64,000 nt of DNA from positions 17,285 through 81,284 of the forward strand of contig DELD01000002.1 in the NCBI GenBank assembly GCA_002354205.1. Reading direction: 5' to 3'. This stretch comes from Micavibrio sp. UBA2705 (GTDB taxonomy: Bacteria; Pseudomonadota; Alphaproteobacteria; Micavibrionales; Micavibrionaceae). How positions within the stretch are numbered: position 1 is the stretch's first letter; each line of letters starts with the position of its first letter. This document shows, one piece after another, positions 39,571 to 49,027 of the stretch. The notes below the pieces were generated by a model. It did no database searches. It saw nothing but the letters and a program-made list of their open reading frames with translations, and was not told where the DNA came from. A program made the position numbers and the translations under genes.

Positions 39571-41010
39571 ATGGTTGCCCTTAGCTTTATATCCTTCCTT
39601 CTTTTATTCGTTTTCATTGGCGCAATGTCTTTTTTTAAAAAGAAGAAGACATCGCAAGATTATTTGCTCGCCAATCAAAGCGTCAAACCGTGGCTTGTCG
39701 CACTTTCAGCCGTCGCGACCAATAATAGCGGTTATATGTTTGTCGGACAGATCGGCTTTACTTATCTTTACGGCCTGCATTCCATTTGGTTAATGATTGG
39801 CTGGGTCTTGGGTGACTTTGTCAGTTCAATCTTCGTTCATAAACGCCTGCGAGCAAAAACAGAAGAACGTAAAGTGATGAGCTTCGCGACATTACTAAGC
39901 CAGTGGCAGGGCGGCGAATTTAAAAAGCTCCGCGTCATTTGCGGCCTCATTACCCTGATTTTCCTTGGCACATATGCCGCCGCGCAGCTCAACGCGGGCA
40001 GCAAGGCGCTCCACGTCATGTTTGGCTGGGATTACGCCCTCGGCGCAATTATTGGTAGTGTCATCGTTCTCTCATATTGTTTTGCAGGCGGCATTCGCGC
40101 ATCAATCTGGACCGATGCCGCGCAATCTTTTGTCATGTTTGCCGCAATGAGTTTGATGGTCGTCATCAGCCTTGTCACATTAGGCGGCGTGCCGAACTTC
40201 ATTGATAGCCTCTATAACGTCTCGCCAGATTACATGGCGCTCTTCCCTGATACTACATTCTTGGGCAGCGCAGCGCTTGCTTCCGCGCTCTTTGTTATTG
40301 GTTGGTTCTTTGCCGGCGCTGGCGTGATTGGCCAGCCACATATTATGGTGCGTTTCATGACGATTGATGATACAAAAAACATGAACCGCGCCCGCGCTTA
40401 TTACTATGGGTGGTTTATTAGCTTTTATATGCTGACCATTATCACGGCGCTTGCCGCGCGCCTGTTGCTGCCCGAAGTCAGCAGTTTTGATGCCGAGCTT
40501 GCTTTGCCAACATTAGCGCAGCAATTACTGCCCGATATTTTAGTTGGCCTTGTTATTGCCGGCCTGTTCGCCGCAACAATGTCGACAGCAGATTCGCAAA
40601 TCTTAAGCTGCACCGCGGCGCTCACCAATGATTTGTTCCCCAAAAAGCTCTCTGGTTATAAAGCCAATAAGCTTTCCACGGTGTTTATCACGGCGCTCGC
40701 CTTGTGCATTGCTCTATTTGGCAGCAAGAGCGTCTTTAGCCTTGTTTTAATTGCATGGTCAGCGCTTGCCAGCGCCTTCGCCCCATTATTAATCCTCTAC
40801 GCCTTTAAGCGCAAAGTCAGCGAATACCAAGCCATTGCGATGGTGCTCAGCGGCATTGGCGGCATGGTGCTGTGGCGCTATTTCGACCTCAACAACATCA
40901 CATATGAAATTGTCCCTGGCGTGTTAACGGGTTTTGCCGTCTACGCATTATGGGGCAGTTGCAAATGCGCAGCATCCGCGCTAAAAAAGCCTGAAGGGCA
41001 ACAGCAATAA
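39571..41010 (+). CDS. Sodium:solute symporter (SSS family, PutP-like)
   Basis: 479 residues with about 13 transmembrane segments. Starts MVALSFISFLLLFVFIGA; family blocks TSQDYLLANQSVKPWLVALS, NNSGYMFVGQIGFTYLYGL and GLFAATMSTADSQILSCTAA (sodium-binding region) are clear. It transports a small organic solute with sodium. The nearest characterised type is PutP (proline), but the neighbour, a homocysteine methyltransferase 12 bp downstream, suggests a methylated solute such as S-methylmethionine or a betaine. Confidence 0.88.
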   Translation: MVALSFISFLLLFVFIGAMSFFKKKKTSQDYLLANQSVKPWLVALSAVATNNSGYMFVGQIGFTYLYGLHSIWLMIGWVLGDFVSSIFVHKRLRAKTEERKVMSFATLLSQWQGGEFKKLRVICGLITLIFLGTYAAAQLNAGSKALHVMFGWDYALGAIIGSVIVLSYCFAGGIRASIWTDAAQSFVMFAAMSLMVVISLVTLGGVPNFIDSLYNVSPDYMALFPDTTFLGSAALASALFVIGWFFAGAGVIGQPHIMVRFMTIDDTKNMNRARAYYYGWFISFYMLTIITALAARLLLPEVSSFDAELALPTLAQQLLPDILVGLVIAGLFAATMSTADSQILSCTAALTNDLFPKKLSGYKANKLSTVFITALALCIALFGSKSVFSLVLIAWSALASAFAPLLILYAFKRKVSEYQAIAMVLSGIGGMVLWRYFDLNNITYEIVPGVLTGFAVYALWGSCKCAASALKKPEGQQQ

Positions 41011-41022
41011 GCGGAAAAATAT

Positions 41023-41925
41023 ATGAGCGATATCATCTTGCTTGATGGCGGCATGGGCCAAGAACTGATCAAACGATACAGCGGCAAAGCAACGCCGCTA
41101 TGGTCGGCGCAGGTCATGCTTGATGCACCTGAATTAGTGCAAGAAACCCATGCGGGCTTCATTAATGCGGGCGCAAAAATCATCACGCTGAATAACTATA
41201 CGGCAACGCCATGCCGCCTTGAACGTGATGCATCACTGGAGCTATTGCAGCCGCTGCACGACGCCGCAATAAGCGCTGCAGAAAAGGCCATCGACCAAAC
41301 ACAGCGCCGTGATGTGCGCATAGCGGGCTGCCTCCCACCTTTAATGGCAAGTTACATTGCGCAGGCCGTACCGCCAGAAGATGAATGCCTTGAACATTAT
41401 CATGCGCTTGCCGCGCTACAAGCGCGCGCCTGTGATTTATTCATCTGCGAGACCATGTCAACCATTGCCGAAGCACGCGCCGCCGTATATGCCGCAAAAG
41501 CAGTAAACAAGGAAATATGGGTCGGCTTTGCCCTTGATGAGCGCAGCCATAATTTGCGCTCTGGCGAAACGCTGCAGAATGCCATCACCGCGATGAACGC
41601 CCTGAATGTCGATGCCATTTTATTAAATTGCGCCGCGCCGAAAACCATTGATACAAATCTGCCAAGCGTAATATCAAACACCAAAAATGCAGGCGCATAC
41701 GCCAATGCATTTGAAAGCGTCGAAGCCCTTGGCCCAGGCGGCACGGTCGAATGCCTGAAGGAGCGCCACGACTTAACCGCCGAGGAATACGCCGCTCATG
41801 CCCTCAGCTGGGTTGATATGGGCGCGCGCATTGTCGGCGGCTGCTGCGCGATTGGCCCTAAATATATAGCGCAGCTCCATAAAGCGCTCATAGAAAAAGG
41901 CCATCACATAACAAACGCTTTGTAA
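41023..41925 (+). CDS. mmuM: Homocysteine S-methyltransferase family protein
   Basis: 300 residues. Transfers a methyl group from S-methylmethionine or a related donor to homocysteine, giving methionine. The start MSDIILLDGGMGQELIK, the middle FICETMSTIAEARAAV, and the zinc Cys residues in ILLNCAAP and GGCCAIGP are those of the family. It follows the SSS symporter with 12 bp between them, so one transcript is likely. The donor is not determinable from sequence. Its last codons form the left arm of a hairpin (see the terminator at 41894). Confidence 0.85.
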   Translation: MSDIILLDGGMGQELIKRYSGKATPLWSAQVMLDAPELVQETHAGFINAGAKIITLNNYTATPCRLERDASLELLQPLHDAAISAAEKAIDQTQRRDVRIAGCLPPLMASYIAQAVPPEDECLEHYHALAALQARACDLFICETMSTIAEARAAVYAAKAVNKEIWVGFALDERSHNLRSGETLQNAITAMNALNVDAILLNCAAPKTIDTNLPSVISNTKNAGAYANAFESVEALGPGGTVECLKERHDLTAEEYAAHALSWVDMGARIVGGCCAIGPKYIAQLHKALIEKGHHITNAL

Positions 41926-41936
41926 TGGCCTTATCA
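41894..41936 (+). terminator. Hairpin overlapping the end of the homocysteine methyltransferase gene
   Basis: AAGGCCAT (41897-41904) pairs with ATGGCCTT (41925-41932), with an inner ACAAA/TTTGT stem. The T-tract downstream is weak, but the position between convergent genes supports a terminator role. Confidence 0.5.
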
Positions 41937-41959
41937 TTCATTTTTATCAGGCGAAGGGC

Positions 41960-44470
41960 TTAGCCCTCTGCCGCCATGGGCGTAATGGTAAAGGCTGTGT
42001 CTTCACCGTCATTAGCGGTTTCGATGTTCAGGGCTTTGGCGCGCGCGGCGGAAAGCAGTGACATTTCAATGCCGCGCAGGCGTGCGCTGACATCACCATC
42101 GGTGCTGCCCAGAGCGATCGTTACCGATTCCAGCAATGAACCTGCGCCAATTTGCTGTTCAGAGCGCAAGCGGCGTACGCCAGCAAGCGTTTTCAGGACG
42201 TAATCCATATCCGCTTCCCCATCGCTGCCTAAAATTTCAGCATCCGCTTTTGGCCATGCAGAAACATGTAAAGATGAGTAATCTTCGCCGAACTTACCTG
42301 CTTGCTGATAAATTTCTTCGGTAATAAATGGCGTGAACGGCGCAAAAAGGCCAAGCAATATACGCAATGAATCATATAATGTTGCCTGCGCAGAAAGCCG
42401 CGCCGCATCATCCCAATCATAATTTTCCCAAAAACGCGCTTTGGTAAGCTCCAGATAGTTATCACAGAACGTCCCCCAGAAGAATTTATGCAGCTTTTCT
42501 TTCGCGCTCGCATAATCAAAGCCTTCAAAAGCCGTGGTCATTTCATCTGCTAATTGATGCAGTTTCTTAAGTAACCAGCGGTCCTCTAATGTACGATCTT
42601 CAAATTTCGGGAAGTTTGCAGGTTCAACATTTTCACCCATATACATGAACGCCATCCGCGCCACATTCCAAAGCTTGACGACAACCTTACGGCCATCTTT
42701 GACTTCTTTTTCATGGTAGCGTAAATCTTGCCCAAGCTGCGAGTTTGCCGCCCAATAACGCAGCGCATCTGCGCCATATTTCTCAACAACTGAACCAGGG
42801 TCATAACGGTTATAGCCGTTCGCATCGGTAAATTTCTCAAGGTCACGCTTTGAAACCTTTTTACCTTGCTCATTGAGCCCCCAGCCAGAAATCATGACGT
42901 TTTTCCACGGCAAGCTATCGGTGTGATATTCAGACTTAATCAATGTATAAAACAGCCATGTACGGATAATTTCAAACGCTTGTACGCGCAGATCCATCGG
43001 GTAAATATCCATTGACCCTTTAACATCATCACGCCCTGCCCAATTGGCATTGATTAATGGCGAAACAGATGAAGTCATCCATGTTTCCATCACATCGGTT
43101 TCAGGAACAATCGTCATACCAGCATATTTTTCCTGCGCCCATTTGGGTGGCTGGCTTTCAAGCGGGTCAAGCGGCAAGTCAGCTTCATCAGCCAAAATCA
43201 CATCCCCAGTTTCTTGCACATACCAAATAGGGAACGGCACGCCGTAAAAACGCTGGCGTGAGATATTCCAGTTATATTTCAACCCGTCAATCCAATGTTC
43301 AAGGCGCACTTTCATCCAATCAGGGAACCATTCCAATTGGTTCATACGCGCGCGGAAGCGCTCTTTATGGTCAAGCACGTTAATGAACCATTGCGGCGCC
43401 ATGACAAACTCAACCGGCTGTTCAGAGCGTTCGCCAACAGTGACATTTTGAACAATTTTTTGCTCTGCGCGAATAAGCTCAGCTTCTTTCAAGTCATTGA
43501 CAATATTGGCGCGGGCATTAATCGCATCAAGGCCGGCATATTTGCCTGCCGCTTCGGTCATTTTGCCATCTGGCCCCATGATGATGCGGGTATCAAGCTT
43601 GTCTTCTTTCCATTTTTTAACGTCTTCGCCGTCGCCAAAGGTACAAACCTGCATCAAGCCTGTGCCAAATTCCACGTCAACTTCTTCGGATGTTTTAATC
43701 GGCACTTCTCGCCCATCAGATAATGGCACTTTCGCCATCTTACCGACCAGATGCTTATAACGCGCGTCATCAGGGTTACAGTACATTGCAACGCAGGCAG
43801 GGATAAGCTCTGGGCGCGTGGTTGAAATAATCAGATCTTCGCCATCAGGGCCTTCAAAGGCGATGTCATACATTTTGCCTTTGCGCTCAATCGTCTCGCA
43901 GTCCGCCTGCGCGAGCGCCGTTTCAAAATGCGTATCCCACTGCACAGGCTCATCAGAGCGATAAATCAAACCTTTTTCATACAAATCTAAAAATGATTTT
44001 TGCGCCGTATGGCGTGAACGGTCATCAATGGTTGAATAACGCAGGCTCCAGTCAACAGACAGGCCAAGCGAGCGCCATAATTCCTCATATGTCTTTGCGC
44101 CTTTCTGCGTTTCATCAATGCATAATGCACGGAAATCAGAACGGCTAATTTTCTTTTTATTTACTTTGTGCTTTTGTTCAACATAGCGCTCTGTTGGCAG
44201 GCCATTATCATCAAACCCCATTGGATAGAAAATGTTATAACCAAGCATACGTTTGTAACGGATAAGGATTTCTGCCTGCGTATAAGACATAGCATGACCA
44301 ACATGCAAATGCGCTGCAGAAACATAAGGCGGCGGCGTATCAACCGAGAAAAGAGGCTTTTCGGAGTTTTGATCATAATCATAAATGCCTGTATCATCCC
44401 AAAGTTTGCGACATTTATTTTCTAACTCTGTATTTTCAAAACTTTTATCAAGCTCAGGAAAGTTTACCAT
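41960..44470 (-). CDS. valS: Valyl-tRNA synthetase, archaeal/rickettsial type
   Basis: 836 residues, shorter than the usual bacterial enzyme of about 950. It charges tRNA-Val. The HIGH motif is HVGHA, within VSAAHLHVGHAMSYTQ, and is followed by GYNIFYPMGFDDNGLPTERY, the pattern of the archaeal-type ValRS also found in Rickettsia. The KMSKS position reads KKVSKR. The editing domain (ISTTRPELIPACVAMYC) and anticodon-binding domain are present, but the long C-terminal coiled-coil arm of bacterial ValRS is absent. Start at ATG 44470 (MVNFPELDKSFENTEL). Confidence 0.93.
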   Translation of the reverse strand: MVNFPELDKSFENTELENKCRKLWDDTGIYDYDQNSEKPLFSVDTPPPYVSAAHLHVGHAMSYTQAEILIRYKRMLGYNIFYPMGFDDNGLPTERYVEQKHKVNKKKISRSDFRALCIDETQKGAKTYEELWRSLGLSVDWSLRYSTIDDRSRHTAQKSFLDLYEKGLIYRSDEPVQWDTHFETALAQADCETIERKGKMYDIAFEGPDGEDLIISTTRPELIPACVAMYCNPDDARYKHLVGKMAKVPLSDGREVPIKTSEEVDVEFGTGLMQVCTFGDGEDVKKWKEDKLDTRIIMGPDGKMTEAAGKYAGLDAINARANIVNDLKEAELIRAEQKIVQNVTVGERSEQPVEFVMAPQWFINVLDHKERFRARMNQLEWFPDWMKVRLEHWIDGLKYNWNISRQRFYGVPFPIWYVQETGDVILADEADLPLDPLESQPPKWAQEKYAGMTIVPETDVMETWMTSSVSPLINANWAGRDDVKGSMDIYPMDLRVQAFEIIRTWLFYTLIKSEYHTDSLPWKNVMISGWGLNEQGKKVSKRDLEKFTDANGYNRYDPGSVVEKYGADALRYWAANSQLGQDLRYHEKEVKDGRKVVVKLWNVARMAFMYMGENVEPANFPKFEDRTLEDRWLLKKLHQLADEMTTAFEGFDYASAKEKLHKFFWGTFCDNYLELTKARFWENYDWDDAARLSAQATLYDSLRILLGLFAPFTPFITEEIYQQAGKFGEDYSSLHVSAWPKADAEILGSDGEADMDYVLKTLAGVRRLRSEQQIGAGSLLESVTIALGSTDGDVSARLRGIEMSLLSAARAKALNIETANDGEDTAFTITPMAAEG

Positions 44471-44611
44471 TTCTTATCTAGTCCTTATGATTAGCGCGTT
44501 TAAGCCGCCTACTTTATAGTGACTAAATGAATAATTCAAGCAGATAAGCATGCAGAATGACCTGCAGATCACCAGATTTTATGAGAAAAACAATGCGAAG
44601 GCCGCACGGCA

Positions 44612-45406
44612 CTATGGCTTATTGGGCGGTTGCGGCGCGGTTTGTGGCGGCGCGGGCGGTAATGCAGGCGGTTGAAACATGCCATCACGCAGGAAATTTA
44701 TTGTATATTGATGCGCAAGTGGGTCTAGCACCAATTGCGCATGGTCAGCGTGGAGCAATTCGTGATCCTTCATATAAGGGTGCTTTGTACTTTCCACGGC
44801 AACGCGCCCATCATTGGGACGGCCATGAAACAAATGCCGCGCAACGAAATATGCGCTGTTATCATCACCGCTAATACAGCCCAAATCATAGTTTAAAGGC
44901 TGCATATTTTGCATGACGGCGGCGCGGAAGGCGGTGGTAAGTTCATTGCCTGCAGGGCCAAAGGTAAAGCCGTAATATTTACGGTTCAGCGCGCGGCTTT
45001 GCATGAAATCAGCAACGTCACTGCCATGATAGGGTGTGCCCAATGTAACGACGCGCCCTAAACATTGTGGGCTGTGATCTTTGATAATATTTTCAACAAC
45101 AAGCCCGCCCATTGAAAAACCAACAAAATGAGTTTTTTGTGCAGAGGCGTTAAATGTCGGGCTGAGGTGACGCTGCATAATATGTTCGGCACATTCCTTG
45201 ACCGTTAAAGTCGTTGATGGGTAATCCCAATTATGCACTTCATAACCGGCGCGCACTAAGGCGCGCTCAAGTTCAACCATATCGGTATAATGGCCTGTCG
45301 CGCCGTGCAGCAACACAACGCGTTCATTTTTATTATCGCAGCAAATTTGCGCTTTTTCTTTAGAAACCCTGTGATTGACAAGTTGAGAATTATCCAAATT
45401 ATCCAT
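44612..45406 (-). CDS. Alpha/beta-hydrolase, lipase-like
   Basis: 264 residues. The oxyanion region VVLLHGATGHYTDMVEL is followed by the nucleophile motif GFSMGG (Ser in G-x-S-x-G), then VTLGTPYHGSDVADFM, as in lipases and PGAP1-like esterases. A late His (KDHELLHADHAQLV) can complete the triad. The C-terminus is a Pro-rich tail (PPALPPAPPQTAPQPP). No signal peptide, so it is probably cytoplasmic. Substrate unknown. Confidence 0.82.
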   Translation of the reverse strand: MDNLDNSQLVNHRVSKEKAQICCDNKNERVVLLHGATGHYTDMVELERALVRAGYEVHNWDYPSTTLTVKECAEHIMQRHLSPTFNASAQKTHFVGFSMGGLVVENIIKDHSPQCLGRVVTLGTPYHGSDVADFMQSRALNRKYYGFTFGPAGNELTTAFRAAVMQNMQPLNYDLGCISGDDNSAYFVARHLFHGRPNDGRVAVESTKHPYMKDHELLHADHAQLVLDPLAHQYTINFLRDGMFQPPALPPAPPQTAPQPPNKP

Positions 45407-45511
45407 CCCTATATACTTATTCTTATCAATTTATACATATAGTGTTAGCACATCTCTTTATGGATAGCTAGCCCAGCACACTCAAATATACATAAGCCAA
45501 ATGATCCGCGA

Positions 45512-46570
45512 TTAAAAACGGTAACCTACAGATATTGCGCCAAATAAGGACGGTTCATCTTGCCCATCAAATTCTTTTGAGCGCCAATTCAAGCTATAAG
45601 AAATCTGCGTCGCGCCGTAAGAAAGGCTAATTCCAGCGCTCGCATCCGCAACAAAGGTTTTCTTATCAACTGATGGGCTATCCTGAAAACTATTGCCATC
45701 AAGGAATATGTTGCGCGCAAAAGCACGCCCATCAAGGCCAATAAAAGCTGACCACGCAAATTCATTATCAGGCACAGCAAAAAAACCATTTCCCGGTATA
45801 GATGGACGCACCCGCATCGGCGGTGATTGCCATTGATAGCGCTGCGGCGTTAATTGCAGCGTCACCCCGCCAGAGCCATAAGTATAAATATTGCCCAGCG
45901 AAAAACCAGCATGGGGGCTAAGGCGTAAATGCAAATCATGCATATCCACGGCATATGCTTCTGGCCAATTGCGCTGCCACGATAAAATCGCGCCGACTTC
46001 ATTTTTAAGCTGATAATCCCAGCCTGAAGGGTCATCCGCGCCGACCAAATCATGCACGGTTTCCTGCACTTCTTCGCCCATAGACCACGGGCCAATAACC
46101 CCCAATGTAAGCTCTAAGGAATCGATTGTGTTTTTATTGACGCTTGAAAACCCTGCGCTGCCATATAAAAACCCCGCATAAGGGCGATCTGACGGGTTTG
46201 GCGTACGCGCCGTAATATCGTCAGGCGTATATAAATTTTGTCCGACCGAATACGCAACAGATGTCGTTTCATTAAAAGTAAAAAACGGCAACATGCCATC
46301 AAGCGCAGCGATAATATCTGGCGACTTCATCCCGACATCAAAATAAGTCAGCCGCGTGCCATGAGTATAGTTTTGGTCACTACGTGATGCAAACATATCG
46401 TTCTCAAGCGTCAATGTCAGAAAATGGTTATCACTATCAAGCAACCCTTGCGGGATTCTCTCTTGAAAGCTTGGCTTTTCTAAGGTTGAAATCTGTGCTT
46501 GCGCATATGCTGCGCCGCTCGCAAGCGCCGCCAAGACTACAATAAAATGAAAAAATACAACTCTACGCAC
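45512..46570 (-). CDS. LpxR-family outer-membrane lipid A deacylase (DUF2219)
   Basis: 352 residues. The start is GTG at 46570 with AGGAG 6 bases upstream. A signal peptide ends near residue 25 (AAYAQAQ). The mature protein begins LTLTLENDMFASRSDQNYTHG, the LpxR N-terminal strand with the catalytic Asn-Asp pair, and continues with GQNLYTPDDI and RPYAGFLYGSAGF, all family hallmarks. It ends SVGYRF, the aromatic end of an outer-membrane barrel. LpxR removes the 3'-acyloxyacyl group of lipid A; many DUF2219 members are uncharacterised. Confidence 0.88.
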   Translation of the reverse strand: MRRVVFFHFIVVLAALASGAAYAQAQISTLEKPSFQERIPQGLLDSDNHFLTLTLENDMFASRSDQNYTHGTRLTYFDVGMKSPDIIAALDGMLPFFTFNETTSVAYSVGQNLYTPDDITARTPNPSDRPYAGFLYGSAGFSSVNKNTIDSLELTLGVIGPWSMGEEVQETVHDLVGADDPSGWDYQLKNEVGAILSWQRNWPEAYAVDMHDLHLRLSPHAGFSLGNIYTYGSGGVTLQLTPQRYQWQSPPMRVRPSIPGNGFFAVPDNEFAWSAFIGLDGRAFARNIFLDGNSFQDSPSVDKKTFVADASAGISLSYGATQISYSLNWRSKEFDGQDEPSLFGAISVGYRF

Positions 46571-46729
46571 GCGCGGCTCCTAGGGCTAAAACGCTTCACT
46601 ATAGCGCCATAAAATCTTTTTTAACAGCTTATGCCCTATAATAAATTTTAAGTATAGTGCTTTCACATCGCCGCGATAAAAGATAGAATACCCCCAACGA
46701 TATATAATGGATTGTTGTAAGGTCAAATA

Positions 46730-49027
46730 ATGCATCAAGATTTAGCATCCAAACCACAAAAAAAAACCTCCGCGATCGCGAACCCTCTGGGCAAAAAGTT
46801 TTCGAGGCTGTTCTTGGTTTACCTTGCCAGCATTAGCCTTATCGCAAGCGCTGTTTTCTTTATCTACTCTTACAATAAACAAAAAACCGCGCTTTTTACG
46901 ACGATCAACAAGGAAATTGCCAGTACGGTGCAAAGCGCAAGCCTTGCCGCCTATACAATCGATAAACTTGTCGGACAGCACATGCTTGACGGACTTGTCC
47001 GCCGCCAAGAAATCAGCCACGCCCGCGTTTTGTTAGAAGACAGCTCCATGCTCGCGCAGTCAGGGTCGCTCGCGATTAACCAAGATTCTCTGACATTATT
47101 GCTTTTCCCAGAGCTCAAGAAATTCGAGACCGATTTAATTTTCGACATCCGCGATAATAGCTTTAATGTCGGTAAATTAATTATCGTGCCTAACTATGCA
47201 GAAGCCAAAAACACCATCCTGCATAATTTGACCAATGGGCTTATTCTGATTTTTTTAATTTCAATGATCTTATATTTCGCCATTCGCCACCTGATTAACA
47301 AAGAGCTTTCCGCACCCGTTATCGCACTCGCGCAGCAAATATCTTCCTTTGAAGAAACCCAGCAAGAGCGATCAGAACAACAGCTTGATATACCTGCAAA
47401 GCACCAAAATGATGAAATTGGTTATCTGATTGAAAATTTCAACAGCCTGTTCCGTAGCCTCAAAGAAACCAAGACTTATGCATCAAATATAGAAGACACG
47501 CTTGAGACCACCGAAGCCCAATATACAGCTATGGTGGCCAACACATTTGAAATTTTTATGCGCCTGACCGAAAATGGCGAAATTGAATTCGTAAACCCCG
47601 CAATTAAGGACATTCTTAAATATTCGCTCAATGAGGTGATTAACACCAATATCAAAGAATATATCATCGCCACAAACGCCGAAGAATTACAAAATTTTAT
47701 CAATGATTCAATAAGCGGCGCAGCGCAAGAACCTACGCGCGCCCTGCATTTCAAAACCAAAGACGGCGAAGAGCGCATTTTATCATGTAGTATTAATAAC
47801 GCGCTCGGCATTGATAAAATCAACAGCCTTTTATTTATCGCCCGCGACATCACGAAATCTTACAACACTGAAATGGAGCTGCGGCAGGCGCAAAAACTTG
47901 AATCTATAGGTAAACTTACTGGCGGCATTGCCCATGACTTCAACAATATTCTCACCATCATCATCAACAATATTGAACTTGTGCAATCCAAAATCAAGAA
48001 AGCAAAAATCGCCGATGATACGCCGATGCAAAACCTGTTAGAAACCGCATTAAACGCAGGCTTTACAGGGGCAGACCTCACAGCGCGTCTTCTTGCCTTT
48101 GCCCGCAATCAGCCGCTTAATCCCGATAGTTTCCGCCCCAATGAGCGCATCAAAAACATTATCCCGCTTTTGGAGCGTACGATTGGTAATAATACAGGCA
48201 TAAAAGCCGCCCTAGATAACGATATAGGCCACGTCAAAATTGACCGCAGCCAATTTGAAAATGCCATCTTAAACTTGTGTATTAACGCGCGCGACGCTAT
48301 CCCACCTGCAAAAAGAGGCGAAATCATCATCAGAACATCCCTGACCAATGAAATCCCAAATGTCGAAACATCAGGGCAAAGTTATATTTTGGTTGAAATC
48401 ATTGATAATGGGGAAGGCATCAGCCCTGAAAACCTCAAAAAAGTCATCGACCCCTTTTTCACCACAAAGGATATTGGTAAAGGTACAGGGCTTGGCCTAT
48501 CTATGGTTTATGGCTTTGTCCATCAATCAAAAGGTCATTTTAATATTATCAGTACGCTTGGTGAAGGCACGACGATCCAAATGTACTTCCCTAAACATGA
48601 TTTGTTACAATCTGATCCCGCACACGACCATGTTATCGAAGATGAAACAGATGCTGATTATGACGGCAATGGCAAAGTCATACTCATTTTAGAAGATAAC
48701 GCCACTGTTGCAGATATTATTGAAAAGCTCCTGCAAGATATGAACTTTACCGTCATTAAAACCAACAGTTCCACCCATGCGTTTAGCGCCTATGATCAGC
48801 ACAAGCCCGACATTATATTAAGCGATGTATTGCTCCAAAATGACATCACAGGTTTTCAATTCGCCGATGAAATATTAGCCAAAGACCCTGCCCAATTAAT
48901 TGTCCATATGTCTGGTTATACGGATCCTGAAAACACGCTGAAAAACACCGCCTATTCTGTCGAGCTACGTAAACCTTTTAGACGGAGCGACTTAGTGCAA
49001 ATACTACGGAAGAAATTAGATGTTTAA
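46730..49027 (+). CDS. Hybrid sensor histidine kinase (HAMP-PAS-HisKA-HATPase-REC)
   Basis: 765 residues. TM1 (about 28-48), a periplasmic segment of about 110 residues, TM2 (about 165-185) with a HAMP-like region, a PAS domain (about 262-380, FEIFMRLTENGEIEFVNPAI), then HisKA with His402 (GGIAHDFNNIL). The ATPase domain has NLCINARDAI, DNGEGIS and GKGTGLGLSMVYGF. A C-terminal receiver has its phosphorylation Asp at 699 (IILSDV). No DNA-binding output domain, so a downstream partner is needed. The last 8 bases overlap the start of the solute-binding protein gene. Confidence 0.93.
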   Translation: MHQDLASKPQKKTSAIANPLGKKFSRLFLVYLASISLIASAVFFIYSYNKQKTALFTTINKEIASTVQSASLAAYTIDKLVGQHMLDGLVRRQEISHARVLLEDSSMLAQSGSLAINQDSLTLLLFPELKKFETDLIFDIRDNSFNVGKLIIVPNYAEAKNTILHNLTNGLILIFLISMILYFAIRHLINKELSAPVIALAQQISSFEETQQERSEQQLDIPAKHQNDEIGYLIENFNSLFRSLKETKTYASNIEDTLETTEAQYTAMVANTFEIFMRLTENGEIEFVNPAIKDILKYSLNEVINTNIKEYIIATNAEELQNFINDSISGAAQEPTRALHFKTKDGEERILSCSINNALGIDKINSLLFIARDITKSYNTEMELRQAQKLESIGKLTGGIAHDFNNILTIIINNIELVQSKIKKAKIADDTPMQNLLETALNAGFTGADLTARLLAFARNQPLNPDSFRPNERIKNIIPLLERTIGNNTGIKAALDNDIGHVKIDRSQFENAILNLCINARDAIPPAKRGEIIIRTSLTNEIPNVETSGQSYILVEIIDNGEGISPENLKKVIDPFFTTKDIGKGTGLGLSMVYGFVHQSKGHFNIISTLGEGTTIQMYFPKHDLLQSDPAHDHVIEDETDADYDGNGKVILILEDNATVADIIEKLLQDMNFTVIKTNSSTHAFSAYDQHKPDIILSDVLLQNDITGFQFADEILAKDPAQLIVHMSGYTDPENTLKNTAYSVELRKPFRRSDLVQILRKKLDV

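Noticed and set aside
43295..43723. 142-codon plus-strand frame
   Set aside because: Antisense to valS, no start signal and no family pattern.
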